Positions 28,867-37,174 of a stretch of DNA of 64,000 nucleotides are shown piece by piece (position 1 is the stretch's first letter; every line of letters begins with the position of its first letter). The notes below the pieces were generated by a model. The model did not search any database. It was not told the DNA's origin and was given only the letters and a program-made list of their open reading frames with translations. The translations under genes were made by a program, and so were the position numbers. The DNA comes from Dyella japonica A8 (GTDB lineage Bacteria > Pseudomonadota > Gammaproteobacteria > Xanthomonadales > Rhodanobacteraceae), in NCBI RefSeq assembly GCF_000725385.1, contig NZ_CP008884.1, positions 2,170,001 to 2,234,000 of the forward strand, written 5' to 3'.

Positions 28867-30378
28867 GTGGACAAGCGCATCCGTCATGCGGGGCTGGCCG
28901 CCAAGGTCATGACAGCCGCAAACGCGGCGGAACTGATCGATCACGGCATGACGATCGGCATGAGTGGTTTCACCGGTGCGGGCTACCCGAAGGCCGTGCC
29001 GCAGGCGCTTGCCGCGCGCATGGTCGCCACGCATGAGCGCGGCGAACCGTTCCGCGTCCGCGTGTTGACCGGCGCATCCACCGCGCCGGAACTGGACGGC
29101 GCGCTGGCGCGGGCGGATGGCATCGATCTGCGCCTGCCCTATCAATCCGATCCGGAGCTTCGCGCGCGCATCAATCGCGGCGAGATGGATTACCTGGACA
29201 TCCACCTGAGCCACGTCGCGCAGTACGCGTGGTTCGGCTTCTTTGGCAAGATCGACCTTGCCGTGATCGAGGCGACGGCGATCATGCCCGATGGCAGCCT
29301 GATGGCGTCGTCGTCGGTCGGCAACAACAAGACGTGGCTGGATCTTGCCGACAAGGTGATCGTCGAGGTGAATCACTGGCAGCCGATCGAAATGGACGGC
29401 ATGCACGACATCTACTACGGCACCGCCTTGCCGCCGCATCGCAAGCCGATTCCCTTGCTCAATCCATCGGACCGCATCGGCGAGCCGTATCTGCGCCTCG
29501 ATCCGGACAAGGTCATCGCGGTGGTGGAAACCAACGCACCAGACCGCAACAGCGCCTTCGCGCCGGTGGACGACAGCTCGCGCCAGATCGCCGGCAACCT
29601 GATCGAGTTCTTCCGGCATGAGATTGCCAAGGGACGCCTGGGGCCGCAGCTGCTGCCACTACAGTCGGGCGTGGGCAATATCGCCAACGCGGTGCTCGCG
29701 GGATTGCGCGAAGGGGGCTTCAGCGGCCTGAGTGCCTTCACTGAGGTGATCCAGGACGGCATGCTCGACCTGCTGGAGCACGACGTGCTGTCGGTGGCGT
29801 CGGCCACGTCGTTCTCGCTGAGCCCGGCCGGCATCGAGCGTTTTCTGGCGAAGATCGATTTCTTCCGCAAGCGCATCATTCTTCGCACGCAGGAGATCTC
29901 TAACCACCCCGAGCTGGTGCGCCGCCTTGGCTGCATCGCGATGAACGGCATGGTGGAGGCGGACCTGTACGGCAATATCAACTCCACGCACGTGGCCGGC
30001 ACCAGCATCATCAACGGCATCGGTGGTTCGGGCGATTTCGCGCGCAATGGCTTCCTGTCGTGCTTCCTCACGCCGAGTACCGCCAAGAACGGTGCGGTGT
30101 CGTGCATCGTGCCGATGGTCAGTCACGTGGACCACACCGAGCACGATGTGTCGGTGATCGTCACCGAGCAGGGCTTGGCCGACCTGCGTGGCCTGTCGCC
30201 GCGACAGCGCGCCAAGGTGGTGATCGAGCGTTGCGCGCACCCGAGCTACCGGCCCATGTTGCAGGATTATTTCGATCGCGCCCTGCACCACAGCCGTGGC
30301 AAGCACACACCGCACCTGTTGCAGGAGGCGTTGTCGTGGCACCAGCGTTTCCTGGACACCGGTGATATGAGACCCTAG
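28867..30378 (+). CDS. Acetyl-CoA hydrolase/succinyl-CoA:acetate CoA-transferase
   Basis: A 503-residue class I CoA-transferase related to AarC/Cat1. Family landmarks are MSGFTGAGYPKAVP near the N-terminus, SGVGNIANAVLAGL, and the catalytic glutamate region AFTEVIQDGMLDLLEH. These enzymes move CoA between succinyl-CoA and acetate (acetate detoxification or a modified TCA cycle) or hydrolyse acetyl-CoA; which one cannot be told from sequence alone. The start is GTG after GCAGGAGACATCCAC. No signal peptide. It stands alone between the GNAT gene and maf. Confidence 0.9.
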   Translation: MDKRIRHAGLAAKVMTAANAAELIDHGMTIGMSGFTGAGYPKAVPQALAARMVATHERGEPFRVRVLTGASTAPELDGALARADGIDLRLPYQSDPELRARINRGEMDYLDIHLSHVAQYAWFGFFGKIDLAVIEATAIMPDGSLMASSSVGNNKTWLDLADKVIVEVNHWQPIEMDGMHDIYYGTALPPHRKPIPLLNPSDRIGEPYLRLDPDKVIAVVETNAPDRNSAFAPVDDSSRQIAGNLIEFFRHEIAKGRLGPQLLPLQSGVGNIANAVLAGLREGGFSGLSAFTEVIQDGMLDLLEHDVLSVASATSFSLSPAGIERFLAKIDFFRKRIILRTQEISNHPELVRRLGCIAMNGMVEADLYGNINSTHVAGTSIINGIGGSGDFARNGFLSCFLTPSTAKNGAVSCIVPMVSHVDHTEHDVSVIVTEQGLADLRGLSPRQRAKVVIERCAHPSYRPMLQDYFDRALHHSRGKHTPHLLQEALSWHQRFLDTGDMRP

Positions 30379-30459
30379 AGTCTGACCACGATCCCCGCGA
30401 GGCTACATGGGGATCGGAACAGCCTTTCAGGCACTCGTACCGCCGCATGGATTGCTGAC

Positions 30460-31029
30460 ATGCTCTATCTTGCTTCCCAGTCACCGCGTCGCAGTCAGTT
30501 GCTCGAGCAGATCGGCGTGGACTTTCGCATCGTCGATGTCGAGGTGCCTGAGCAGCGCCATCTCGGTGAATCGCCGCGCGACTATGTCAGTCGCGTCGCC
30601 CGCGACAAGGCGCGCGCCGGGTTGTCGATCCTGGAAGAGGCTGGCGTGGCGGTGCTGGGTGCCGATACCGAAGTCGTGCTCGACGACGAAGTCTTCGGCA
30701 AGCCGGACGACGCGGAAGATGCCGCAGGCATGTTGCGCCGCCTGTCCGGGCGCGTGCACGAAGTGATTTCCACCGTGTGGCTGGTCACTCGCTCGGGAGA
30801 GTGGTCCGACACCAGCCGCTCCCGCGTCACCATGCCGATGTTGGACAACGCCACCATCGCGGCCTATATCGCCACCGGCGAGCCCTTCGGCAAGGCCGGC
30901 GCGTATGCCATCCAGGGGCACGGTGCCAAGCTGATCGAACATCTGGATGGCAGCCACTCGGGCGTGATGGGCCTGCCGGTGTTCGAGACGGCGCGGCTGC
31001 TGCGCGCGCATTCGCTGATTCGCGCCTGA
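30460..31029 (+). CDS. maf: Maf nucleoside-triphosphate pyrophosphatase
   Basis: A 189-residue Maf protein that hydrolyses non-canonical or pyrimidine nucleoside triphosphates to monophosphates. The SxSPRRxxLL motif (SQSPRRSQLL) is at residues 6-15, GADTEVVLD contains the catalytic acid, and QGHGAKLIEHLDGSHSGVMG is the third conserved block. The pattern fits the dTTP/UTP-specific YhdE subfamily. In relatives maf is adjacent to rlmH, so this is the tail of the leuS-nadD-rsfS-rlmH-maf cluster. Confidence 0.93.
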   Translation: MLYLASQSPRRSQLLEQIGVDFRIVDVEVPEQRHLGESPRDYVSRVARDKARAGLSILEEAGVAVLGADTEVVLDDEVFGKPDDAEDAAGMLRRLSGRVHEVISTVWLVTRSGEWSDTSRSRVTMPMLDNATIAAYIATGEPFGKAGAYAIQGHGAKLIEHLDGSHSGVMGLPVFETARLLRAHSLIRA

Positions 31030-31045
31030 TCCATTGTTTCCCCCT

Positions 31046-31171
31046 TGTAGGAGCGCACTCGTGCGCGACCGGTGACGCGGGGGGGAAGGCATCTGTGCGT
31101 GGTGGTACGGCGAAATCTCGAGCCGTTCCGGTGACCCATCGGCTGCGGTCGCGCACGAGTGCGCTCCTACA
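31046..31171. repeat. REP-type inverted pair, family 2
   Basis: TGTAGGAGCGCACTCGTGCG-CGACCG and its exact reverse complement flank a 74-nt spacer between the convergent maf and CPBP protease genes. Confidence 0.9.
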
Positions 31172-31183
31172 GTGCGGTGGGGC

Positions 31184-31990
31184 TCATCGACTCAGCATGA
31201 ACCACGACACCACAGCCAGCAGGTTGTTCATGCCATGGGCCACGACAGCCGGCCAGATCGATCCCGACTGCACGCGCAGCCAGCCGAGGATCATCCCGAG
31301 CAGGGCCAGGTTGGGCAGTGCATACCAGAGGAAGGACAGGTCCGGCAGATGCACGCAGGCAAAGAGCAGGGCAGATAGCACGATCGCCACGCCGTTGCTG
31401 GTGTAGCGTGCGATGGCGGACAGCAGCACGCCACGGAACAGCAGTTCTTCCACCATCGGCCCGATGCTGATTACCAGCACCGCGAGCGGCAGGCGCAGGG
31501 CCAGTGACGTGTTCGCGCCCAGTTGCTTGATGTCCTGGCTGACCTCGTGCCCTTGCGCGAGCCATTGCGTGAGCACGCCGCCGACGAAAGGCATCGCCAG
31601 GCCGGCGGCAAGGGCGGCGAGGTAGAAAACGGGGTGTGGAGAAGAGGTGAAGCCCAGGCCGGGCGGGGCGCCTTCCGACCATCGCTGTGGCCACCAGTGA
31701 CGACTCAGGTAGGTGATCGCCGCTGCTGACATCAGCAGCGTGATCATCACCGCGACCGCCGTTGCATCCGATTGGCCGAGCCAGCGTCGTCCCAGCGGAA
31801 CGACCGCGCCGAGTCCGCCGCCGTCATGAAGGGTGGCCACGACGCCCGCCACCAGGGTGACCAGGCTGCCGATGGCAAGTTGCAGTACGAAATACAGCGT
31901 GATCAGCGCGACCGCCTGCCAGGGCGTCGGTGCACGCGATGTCTGTTCTGGCGGCGAAACGGTCAGGTCGGTCAGGCGGTTCGCATCCAT
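31184..31990 (-). CDS. CPBP family intramembrane glutamic protease
   Basis: A 268-residue membrane protein of the CPBP (Abi/CAAX-protease-like) family. About seven hydrophobic segments are visible, with the catalytic motif EELLFRG (EExxxR) followed by HLPDLSFLWYALPNL and a final HGMNN motif. Relatives cleave membrane-embedded or prenylated peptides; the substrate here is unknown. The start at 31990 (MDANRLTDL) gives a normal N-terminus before the first helix; the frame is open to a TTG at 32173 but that extension has unstructured composition. Divergent from the TerC gene. Confidence 0.85.
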   Translation of the reverse strand: MDANRLTDLTVSPPEQTSRAPTPWQAVALITLYFVLQLAIGSLVTLVAGVVATLHDGGGLGAVVPLGRRWLGQSDATAVAVMITLLMSAAAITYLSRHWWPQRWSEGAPPGLGFTSSPHPVFYLAALAAGLAMPFVGGVLTQWLAQGHEVSQDIKQLGANTSLALRLPLAVLVISIGPMVEELLFRGVLLSAIARYTSNGVAIVLSALLFACVHLPDLSFLWYALPNLALLGMILGWLRVQSGSIWPAVVAHGMNNLLAVVSWFMLSR

Positions 31991-32173
31991 CGAAAACAAT
32001 CCAGGGCGCTTGCGTGCGGGTTGGGTCCACCGGCGGGTTGCGCGCGCACCGGCCGACGCGTTCACGCTAGTCCTTGCGGGCGGGCGTGCCAATCCTGTCC
32101 TTTGGCACAGGCCGGGGGACAGGGCTGTCAACGCGTTCACGATGGCGGCCTGTATAGTGTCCTTTCGTTCCAA

Positions 32174-32202
32174 GGAGGAATCCGGCGCTCAGGCGCCAGC
32201 CC
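32174..32202 (+). promoter_or_regulatory. Structured translation leader of the TerC gene
   Basis: A strong ribosome site GGAGGA (32174-32179) lies 23 bases before the ATG, far beyond normal spacing. Between them GGCGC-TCAG-GCGCC (32184-32197) can form a hairpin, which would bring the site to about nine bases from the start. No other in-frame start codon is available nearer. Confidence 0.45.
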
Positions 32203-33759
32203 ATGTTTGCATTCGACTGGCTGTCCGACCCGACCGCATGGGCGGGTCTCCTCACCCTCGTGGTGCTGGAGATCGTGCTCGGCATCGACAATCTTGTTTT
32301 CATCGCCATCCTCGCCGACAAGCTGCAGGTGAAGGAACGCGACCGAGCCCGCGTGCTCGGGCTCTCGCTGGCCCTGGTCATGCGTCTGGCGCTGCTGGGC
32401 GCGATGTCGTGGCTGGTCAAGCTCACCACGCCCATCGTCACGCTGGGTGCGGTTTCCTTCTCGTGGCGCGACATCATCCTGCTGCTTGGCGGTGCGTTCC
32501 TGCTGTTCAAGGCCACGGTCGAGCTGCACGAGCGGCTGGAGGCGAGCGACCACGACGAAACCGCCAAGCGCGCGCCGGCACGCTTCTGGCTGGTGGTGGC
32601 GCAGATCGTGGCGCTGGACGCGGTGTTCTCGCTCGATTCGGTCATCACCGCGGTAGGCATGGTCGATCACCTCTCGGTGATGATGATCGCGGTGGTGGTG
32701 GCGATGATCCTGATGATCAGCGCCAGCAAGCCGCTGACCAGCTTCGTCAACGCGCGGCCGACAGTGGTGATCCTGTGCCTGTCGTTCCTGTTGATGATCG
32801 GCTTCAGCCTGGTCGCCGAAGGTTTCGGTTTCCATATTCCGAAGGGCTATCTGTACGCGGCGATCGGGTTCTCCATCCTGATCGAGGCGTTCAACCAGAC
32901 CATGCGCCGCAATCGCCAGCGCAGCCTGCTGGGCAGTGCGCGCACGCTGCGTGACCGCACCGCACTGGCAGTGTTGAGTTTGCTCGGTGGCGCCGGTGGT
33001 GATGACGAAGACGCCACGCCGAAGGCCACGGCCGCGAAGGCCGAAGGCAATGTCGCCGTGTTCGGCAAGGACGAACTGGCGATGGTGCAGGGCGTGCTGG
33101 ACCTGGCGCACCGTCCGGTGCGTTCCATCATGACGCCGCGTCCTGAGATCAACTGGATCGATCCGCGCGAAAGCGCCGAGCAGCTCCGCGCCGAAGTGAC
33201 CGCGTCCAGTCATGCGTGGCTGCCGGTGGCAGGCGATGACCTTGACCAGCTGGTGGGCGTGGCGTCGTCGCGCGACCTGCTGGCCAGCTTGCTGGAGCAT
33301 GGCAAGGTCGATGTCGAACAGGTGGTGCGCAAGCCGCTCACGGTGCTGGAGTCGTTGAGCGTGCTGCGCCTGATCGAGGAATTCCGTCGCCAGCCGCTGC
33401 AGGTGGCGCTGGTGGTGGACGAGTACGGCAGCGTGCTCGGCCTGGTCACGCCAACCGACGTGCTCGAAGTGATTGCGGGCGAATTTCCCGACGAGGACAG
33501 CGGTGATCCGTCCGCCGTGCAGGAAACGGATGGCAGCTGGCAGATCGACGCAAGCCTGGACCTGCGCCGTGTGGAACACCTGCTTGGTTACAAGCTGACC
33601 GGCGACGACAGCTTCTCCACGCTGGCCGGTTACGTGCTGGAGAAGCTGGGTCGCCTGCCCGGCGTGGGCGACACCTTCGTCAGCGAAGGCCTGCGCTTCG
33701 AGGTGGTGGCGATGGATGGCGCGCGTATCGAGCGATTGAAGGTGAACCCGGTGGAATGA
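32203..33759 (+). CDS. TerC-family membrane protein with CBS and CorC domains
   Basis: A 518-residue protein like E. coli YoaE/YegH. Residues 1-235 form the TerC membrane domain with seven helices and the family acidic motifs [10 protein letters not shown] and [15 protein letters not shown], thought to bind metal ions. Residues ~285-420 form a CBS pair ([15 protein letters not shown]), and residues ~430-518 a CorC/HlyC transporter-associated domain. TerC proteins are linked to manganese export or metal homeostasis and to metalation of secreted proteins. A yybP-ykoY manganese riboswitch was looked for upstream and not recognised. Confidence 0.9.
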   Translation: MFAFDWLSDPTAWAGLLTLVVLEIVLGIDNLVFIAILADKLQVKERDRARVLGLSLALVMRLALLGAMSWLVKLTTPIVTLGAVSFSWRDIILLLGGAFLLFKATVELHERLEASDHDETAKRAPARFWLVVAQIVALDAVFSLDSVITAVGMVDHLSVMMIAVVVAMILMISASKPLTSFVNARPTVVILCLSFLLMIGFSLVAEGFGFHIPKGYLYAAIGFSILIEAFNQTMRRNRQRSLLGSARTLRDRTALAVLSLLGGAGGDDEDATPKATAAKAEGNVAVFGKDELAMVQGVLDLAHRPVRSIMTPRPEINWIDPRESAEQLRAEVTASSHAWLPVAGDDLDQLVGVASSRDLLASLLEHGKVDVEQVVRKPLTVLESLSVLRLIEEFRRQPLQVALVVDEYGSVLGLVTPTDVLEVIAGEFPDEDSGDPSAVQETDGSWQIDASLDLRRVEHLLGYKLTGDDSFSTLAGYVLEKLGRLPGVGDTFVSEGLRFEVVAMDGARIERLKVNPVE

Positions 33760-33768
33760 GGGGTAGGA

Positions 33769-33832
33769 GTCGCGCACAGGGTGCGCCCCCACATTCACCC
33801 TCACCCTTGTGGGAGCGCACCCTGTGCGCGAC
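33769..33832. repeat. REP-type inverted pair, family 1
   Basis: GTCGCGCACAGGGTGCGCCC-CCAC (one change) and GTGGGAGCGCACCCTGTGCG-CGAC, 16-nt spacer, between convergent genes. Confidence 0.85.
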
Positions 33833-33842
33833 TCAGCCCGCC

Positions 33843-34238
33843 TCAGGCGGCCAGGATCACCCGCACCAGCCCCACCACGCCCAGCAGCAACGTCGCCGCC
33901 CAACCGGCCATGGACACCATGTAACCGGGGCCACGCTTGGCGGCATCCCCCAGATAGCTCACCGCGTACCACACGCGGCCGGCCACCCACACCAGGCCCG
34001 CCACGCCACCCCACAGCGACTGGCCGTACTGCACGGCCAGCCAGAGCGACGGCAGGAACAGCACCGTCGATTCCAGGGTGTTCATCTGCACGCGCCAGGC
34101 ACGCTCGAAATCGGGGTGGCCGCTGATCGCGGGCGCCTTGATGCCGTACTTGCCACGGGCATGGCCGACGGCCCACATGGTGCCGAACTGCAACAGGACG
34201 GTAAGCACGACAACGACGGCGGGCAGGTGCTGGAGCAT
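33843..34238 (-). CDS. MAPEG family membrane protein
   Basis: A 131-residue protein with four hydrophobic segments and the MAPEG signature region HPDFERAWRVQMNTLESTVLFLP, where Arg and Asn/Glu residues bind glutathione in characterised members. The family includes microsomal glutathione transferases and the bacterial homologues usually lack a known substrate. The ATG at 34238 starts just before the first helix (MLQHLPAVVVVLTVLL); the frame extends 51 bp upstream without support. Confidence 0.85.
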   Translation of the reverse strand: MLQHLPAVVVVLTVLLQFGTMWAVGHARGKYGIKAPAISGHPDFERAWRVQMNTLESTVLFLPSLWLAVQYGQSLWGGVAGLVWVAGRVWYAVSYLGDAAKRGPGYMVSMAGWAATLLLGVVGLVRVILAA

Positions 34239-34350
34239 GAGAGGTTTCCGTGGCTGAAAGATCGCCCACTGTAGTGAGCGCGCGCCCATGGCGGGAGGGG
34301 GGCGGGAGGGGTTATCGTTTTGCGACCGTGGGGCAGGCGAGGGTCGTCAT

Positions 34351-35220
34351 ATGGATTGGCAGAAGGGCGAGCGCAGCGAGAACGTCGAAGTCGACAGTGG
34401 CGATGGCGATGGTGGCGGCCCCCGTTTCGGTGGCGGGCGGGGCCTGGGGCTGGGCGGCATTGTCATCCTCGCCATTCTGGGCCTGGTGTTCTTCAAGGAC
34501 CCCACCGCGCTGTTGAACCAGGGGAATACCGGCGGCCAGCAAGTGTCGGCGCCGCGTGGCCAACCGGCACAGGTTGACCCGCAAACCAAGGACTTCGTCA
34601 GTGCGATCCTCGGCTCCACCGAGAAGACCTGGGGCGACATTTTCGCGGCCCACGGCCGGCAGTACGTGGATCCCAGGCTGGACCTGTTCAGTGGTGGCGT
34701 GAACACTGCCTGCGGAGCCGCTTCGACGGCCGTGGGGCCGTTCTACTGTCCTGGCGACCAGAAGGTGTACCTGGACGTGGCGTTCTTCCAGGAACTGGAA
34801 AACCGCTTCCATGCCGCCGGCGACTTCGCCCGTGCCTATGTGATCGCCCACGAGGTCGGCCACCACGTGCAGAACCTGCTGGGCATCTTCGACCAGGTGG
34901 AACAGGCACGGCGGCGCGGTGCGCCGATGGAGGGCGCCGATGGCCTGTCCGTGCGCCAGGAATTGCAGGCGGACTGTTTCGCCGGCGTCTGGGCCAACCA
35001 CAGCCAGCAGCGCCTGCACTGGCTGCAACCGGGCGATATCGAATCGGCACTCAATGCCGCCAGCAAGATCGGCGACGACGCGCTCCAGCAGCAGGCGCAG
35101 GGTCGGGTGGTGCCAGACTCGTTCACCCACGGCACGTCGGCGCAGCGGGTGAAGTGGTTCAAGGCCGGTTTCGAAAGCGGTGAGATGTCGAGCTGCAACA
35201 CGTTCGCAGGCCAGCCGTAA
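34351..35220 (+). CDS. Neutral zinc metallopeptidase, YpfJ type
   Basis: A 289-residue membrane-anchored putative protease (PF04228). A glycine- and acid-rich cytoplasmic tail is followed by one membrane helix at about 34-49 (LGLGGIVILAILGLVFF) and a periplasmic domain with the zinc motif HEVGHH (His167, Glu168, His171) and the later QELQADCFAGVWA block containing the third ligand. Substrate unknown. The ATG follows GAGGG at eight bases. A terminator follows. Confidence 0.9.
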   Translation: MDWQKGERSENVEVDSGDGDGGGPRFGGGRGLGLGGIVILAILGLVFFKDPTALLNQGNTGGQQVSAPRGQPAQVDPQTKDFVSAILGSTEKTWGDIFAAHGRQYVDPRLDLFSGGVNTACGAASTAVGPFYCPGDQKVYLDVAFFQELENRFHAAGDFARAYVIAHEVGHHVQNLLGIFDQVEQARRRGAPMEGADGLSVRQELQADCFAGVWANHSQQRLHWLQPGDIESALNAASKIGDDALQQQAQGRVVPDSFTHGTSAQRVKWFKAGFESGEMSSCNTFAGQP

Positions 35221-35253
35221 GAACGCACGACAGGCGGTGGCCGGTACCGTCAG

Positions 35254-35288
35254 CGAAGGCCCGCGCATGCGGGCCTTCGGCGTTTTAG
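35254..35288 (+). terminator. Intrinsic terminator
   Basis: CGAAGGCCCGC-GCAT-GCGGGCCTTCG, an 11-bp perfect stem, followed by GCGTTTTAG. Confidence 0.85.
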
Positions 35289-35334
35289 AATGCCCACGCT
35301 GCGCGCCAGGGGGTGCGCTTTCCGATCGTTCTGC

Positions 35335-35697
35335 ATGTTGCATCCCTGTCTGAGCTGCGGTGCCTGTTGCGCCTATTTCCGCGTGGCCTTCCACTGGTCG
35401 GAGGCGGATGCGTCGCTGGGTGGCGTCGTTCCGCCGGAACTTACCGAAACACTCGACCCGCATCGCCTGGTCATGCGGGGAACGCAGGCCTCCCGCCCGC
35501 GCTGCACCGCCTTGCAGGGCGTGGTGGGTGAAGCCGCGCACTGCGGCATCTACGAGCGTCGCCCGTCGGTGTGCCGCGAGGTCGAGCCATCATGGGAGTT
35601 CGGCCGTCCCAGCGCGCAATGCGACAAGGCGCGGCTGGGGCATGGCTTGGCGGTACTGACGCCGGACGACTGGGTGGTGGCCGCCACGGCCGCCTGA
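35335..35697 (+). CDS. YkgJ family cysteine-cluster protein
   Basis: A 120-residue protein beginning MLHPCLSCGACCAYF, the CxxCxxCC cluster of YkgJ/UPF0153 proteins, with further cysteines at RCTAL, HCGIY, VCREV and QCDKA. The pattern suggests a bound zinc or iron-sulfur centre; function is unknown. An in-frame ATG at 35290 lies at the end of the terminator and is unlikely to be used. Its stop codon touches the stop of the convergent anti-sigma gene. Confidence 0.85.
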   Translation: MLHPCLSCGACCAYFRVAFHWSEADASLGGVVPPELTETLDPHRLVMRGTQASRPRCTALQGVVGEAAHCGIYERRPSVCREVEPSWEFGRPSAQCDKARLGHGLAVLTPDDWVVAATAA

Positions 35698-36474
35698 TCA
35701 GCGCGCCATGACCGGGTTGGCCTCGTTCTGGAAGGCCAGCACGAATTGCCTGAGATCACCCTCGTTGACGTCCGAGATGGCCACGTAGCGCATGCCATCG
35801 CCGCTCCAGCGGATCACCGTATAGCCGTGTTCCCGCGCGGTCGCCTGGGCCGCCGTGCCGCCTTCGGACGGCCATTGGAACAGGTTGATCACGTGCAGGC
35901 GGCGCTTGTAGACCAGCGCCGCCACGCTATGGCCTTCCAGTGCATCCAGGCGACCGCCGACCAGCGGGAAACCTTCACCGGCAAGATCCTTCACGCGGGG
36001 TGAAAAATCGAGCTTGCCTTCAAACCAGGGCTTCACCGTGTGCTGGTCGGTGGACACCACGTCCATCAGGTGTGTGCCCTGCAGCGAACGCACGTGGCTG
36101 GAGATCGCCTCGGCGACGACCTCGTCGCCCGCGCCACGCGAGGGCAGCCAGTGCAGCCACGCCGGCATCGAAAGCAGCATGGCCGCGGCGAAGCCGGCGG
36201 CCGCGGCAAAGACCATCGGGCCGCGGCGGCGTACCGGCAACGGCGTGGCCGTGGTGCGGGCCGGTGGCGCGGTCCAGCGCGCCCGCAGTGCATCGGGGGC
36301 GCGGCGATAGAGCGAGGGTTCCGACAGGGCTTTCTGCATGATCACGTAAGTCTCGTAGCGCGCCTTGCACGCCGCGCACTCGCCAAGATGGCGAGCCATG
36401 GCAGCGCTGCCGGCGGCATCCAGTTCGTCGTCGAGATAGGCATGCATGAGCAGCCCGGCGTCATCGCACATCAT
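35698..36474 (-). CDS. Membrane anti-sigma factor with zinc-finger domain
   Basis: A 258-residue protein with an N-terminal zf-HC2 anti-sigma domain (HAYLDDELDAAGSAAMARHL-GECAAC, His-x3-Cys-x2-Cys), one membrane helix at about 85-105 (GPMVFAAAAGFAAAMLLSMPAW) and a periplasmic C-terminal domain. The first part should bind and inhibit the ECF sigma factor encoded just upstream, whose gene it overlaps by 14 bp. The start ATGATG is preceded by a perfect AAGGAGGT. The periplasmic sensor domain is not recognised beyond being shared with similar anti-sigma factors. Confidence 0.88.
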   Translation of the reverse strand: MMCDDAGLLMHAYLDDELDAAGSAAMARHLGECAACKARYETYVIMQKALSEPSLYRRAPDALRARWTAPPARTTATPLPVRRRGPMVFAAAAGFAAAMLLSMPAWLHWLPSRGAGDEVVAEAISSHVRSLQGTHLMDVVSTDQHTVKPWFEGKLDFSPRVKDLAGEGFPLVGGRLDALEGHSVAALVYKRRLHVINLFQWPSEGGTAAQATAREHGYTVIRWSGDGMRYVAISDVNEGDLRQFVLAFQNEANPVMAR

Positions 36475-37033
36475 GGCGACGTACCTCCTTGGGCCGGCAG
36501 GTGAGTTCGGTCCGCAGGCGTTCGCGCGCACGGGCCAGGCGGGACATCACCGTACCGATCTTCTGTCCGGTGATGCCGGCGATTTCCTTGTACGAGCACT
36601 CCTCCAGCTCGCGCAGCACGAGAATCTCGCGCAGCGGCGCCGGCAACCGTTCCAGTGCTGCCTGCAACGCGCCGACATCCACGGCGAGCAAGGTCAGCGT
36701 CTCCGGTGATGGCCCATCGTCGACCAAGGGGTGCGCGTCGTCGTCCAGTTCGTCATGCAGGGCATCCTGCGGGTGCCGGCTGCGCAAGGTGTAGAACGTG
36801 TTTCGCACGATGGCCAGCAGCCACACGCGCACATCGCCGCCATGGAAACTGTCGAAGTAGCGCAGGGCGCGAAGCATGGCTTCCTGCACCACGTCCTGTG
36901 CGTCGGCCGGGTTGTGCGCGAGCCAGTACGCCAGGTTGTAGGCCGCGTCGAGATACGGCACCACCTGCGCCTCGAAGCGTGCGCTTCGTGCGGCATCGGC
37001 ACCTTCTGGACGGGCGTTCGGCTCGGTCGGCAT
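36461..37033 (-). CDS. ECF sigma-70 family RNA polymerase sigma factor
   Basis: A 190-residue ECF sigma factor. Region 2 spans about residues 20-90 (YLDAAYNLAYWLAHNPADAQDVVQEAMLRALRYF is split over this stretch), region 4 about 125-180 (LPAPLREILVLRELEECSYKEIAGI). The ATG at 37033 is chosen because a GTG at 37060 would lie within the predicted promoter. With that promoter the transcript would start at or next to the ATG, that is, nearly leaderless. It is in an operon with its anti-sigma gene and divergent from a metallophosphoesterase-cupredoxin operon that has the same promoter type. Confidence 0.88.
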   Translation of the reverse strand: MPTEPNARPEGADAARSARFEAQVVPYLDAAYNLAYWLAHNPADAQDVVQEAMLRALRYFDSFHGGDVRVWLLAIVRNTFYTLRSRHPQDALHDELDDDAHPLVDDGPSPETLTLLAVDVGALQAALERLPAPLREILVLRELEECSYKEIAGITGQKIGTVMSRLARARERLRTELTCRPKEVRRHDVR

Positions 37034-37039
37034 GAGAGG

Positions 37040-37068
37040 GTATACCTCGCTTCGAGCCACTTTATTCC
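37040..37068 (-). promoter_or_regulatory. Putative ECF promoter of the sigma gene
   Basis: Minus strand: GGAATA (37068-37063), 17 bases, GTATAC (37045-37040). Mirrors the plus-strand element at 37095-37123 with identical -35 and spacing. Confidence 0.6.
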
Positions 37069-37094
37069 AATGGATCGTCTTGCGCGTGTGCCGG

Positions 37095-37123
37095 GGAATA
37101 GTTCCTCGCGCCGGCCGGTATCA
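37095..37123 (+). promoter_or_regulatory. Putative ECF promoter of metallophosphoesterase operon
   Basis: GGAATA (37095-37100), 17 bases, GTATCA (37118-37123). The start codon of the first gene is 52 bp downstream. Confidence 0.6.
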
Positions 37124-37174
37124 GAGGTATGGGCAGCGGGCGAGGTGCCTGCCGCCGGCACGGGAGATCCGACC

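Noticed and set aside
32100..32202. yybP-ykoY manganese riboswitch before the TerC gene
   Set aside because: The region is too short and lacks the conserved loop sequences.
36731..37174. Upstream extension of the metallophosphoesterase frame
   Set aside because: Antisense to the ECF sigma gene; the Tat signal and ribosome site place the start at 37175.
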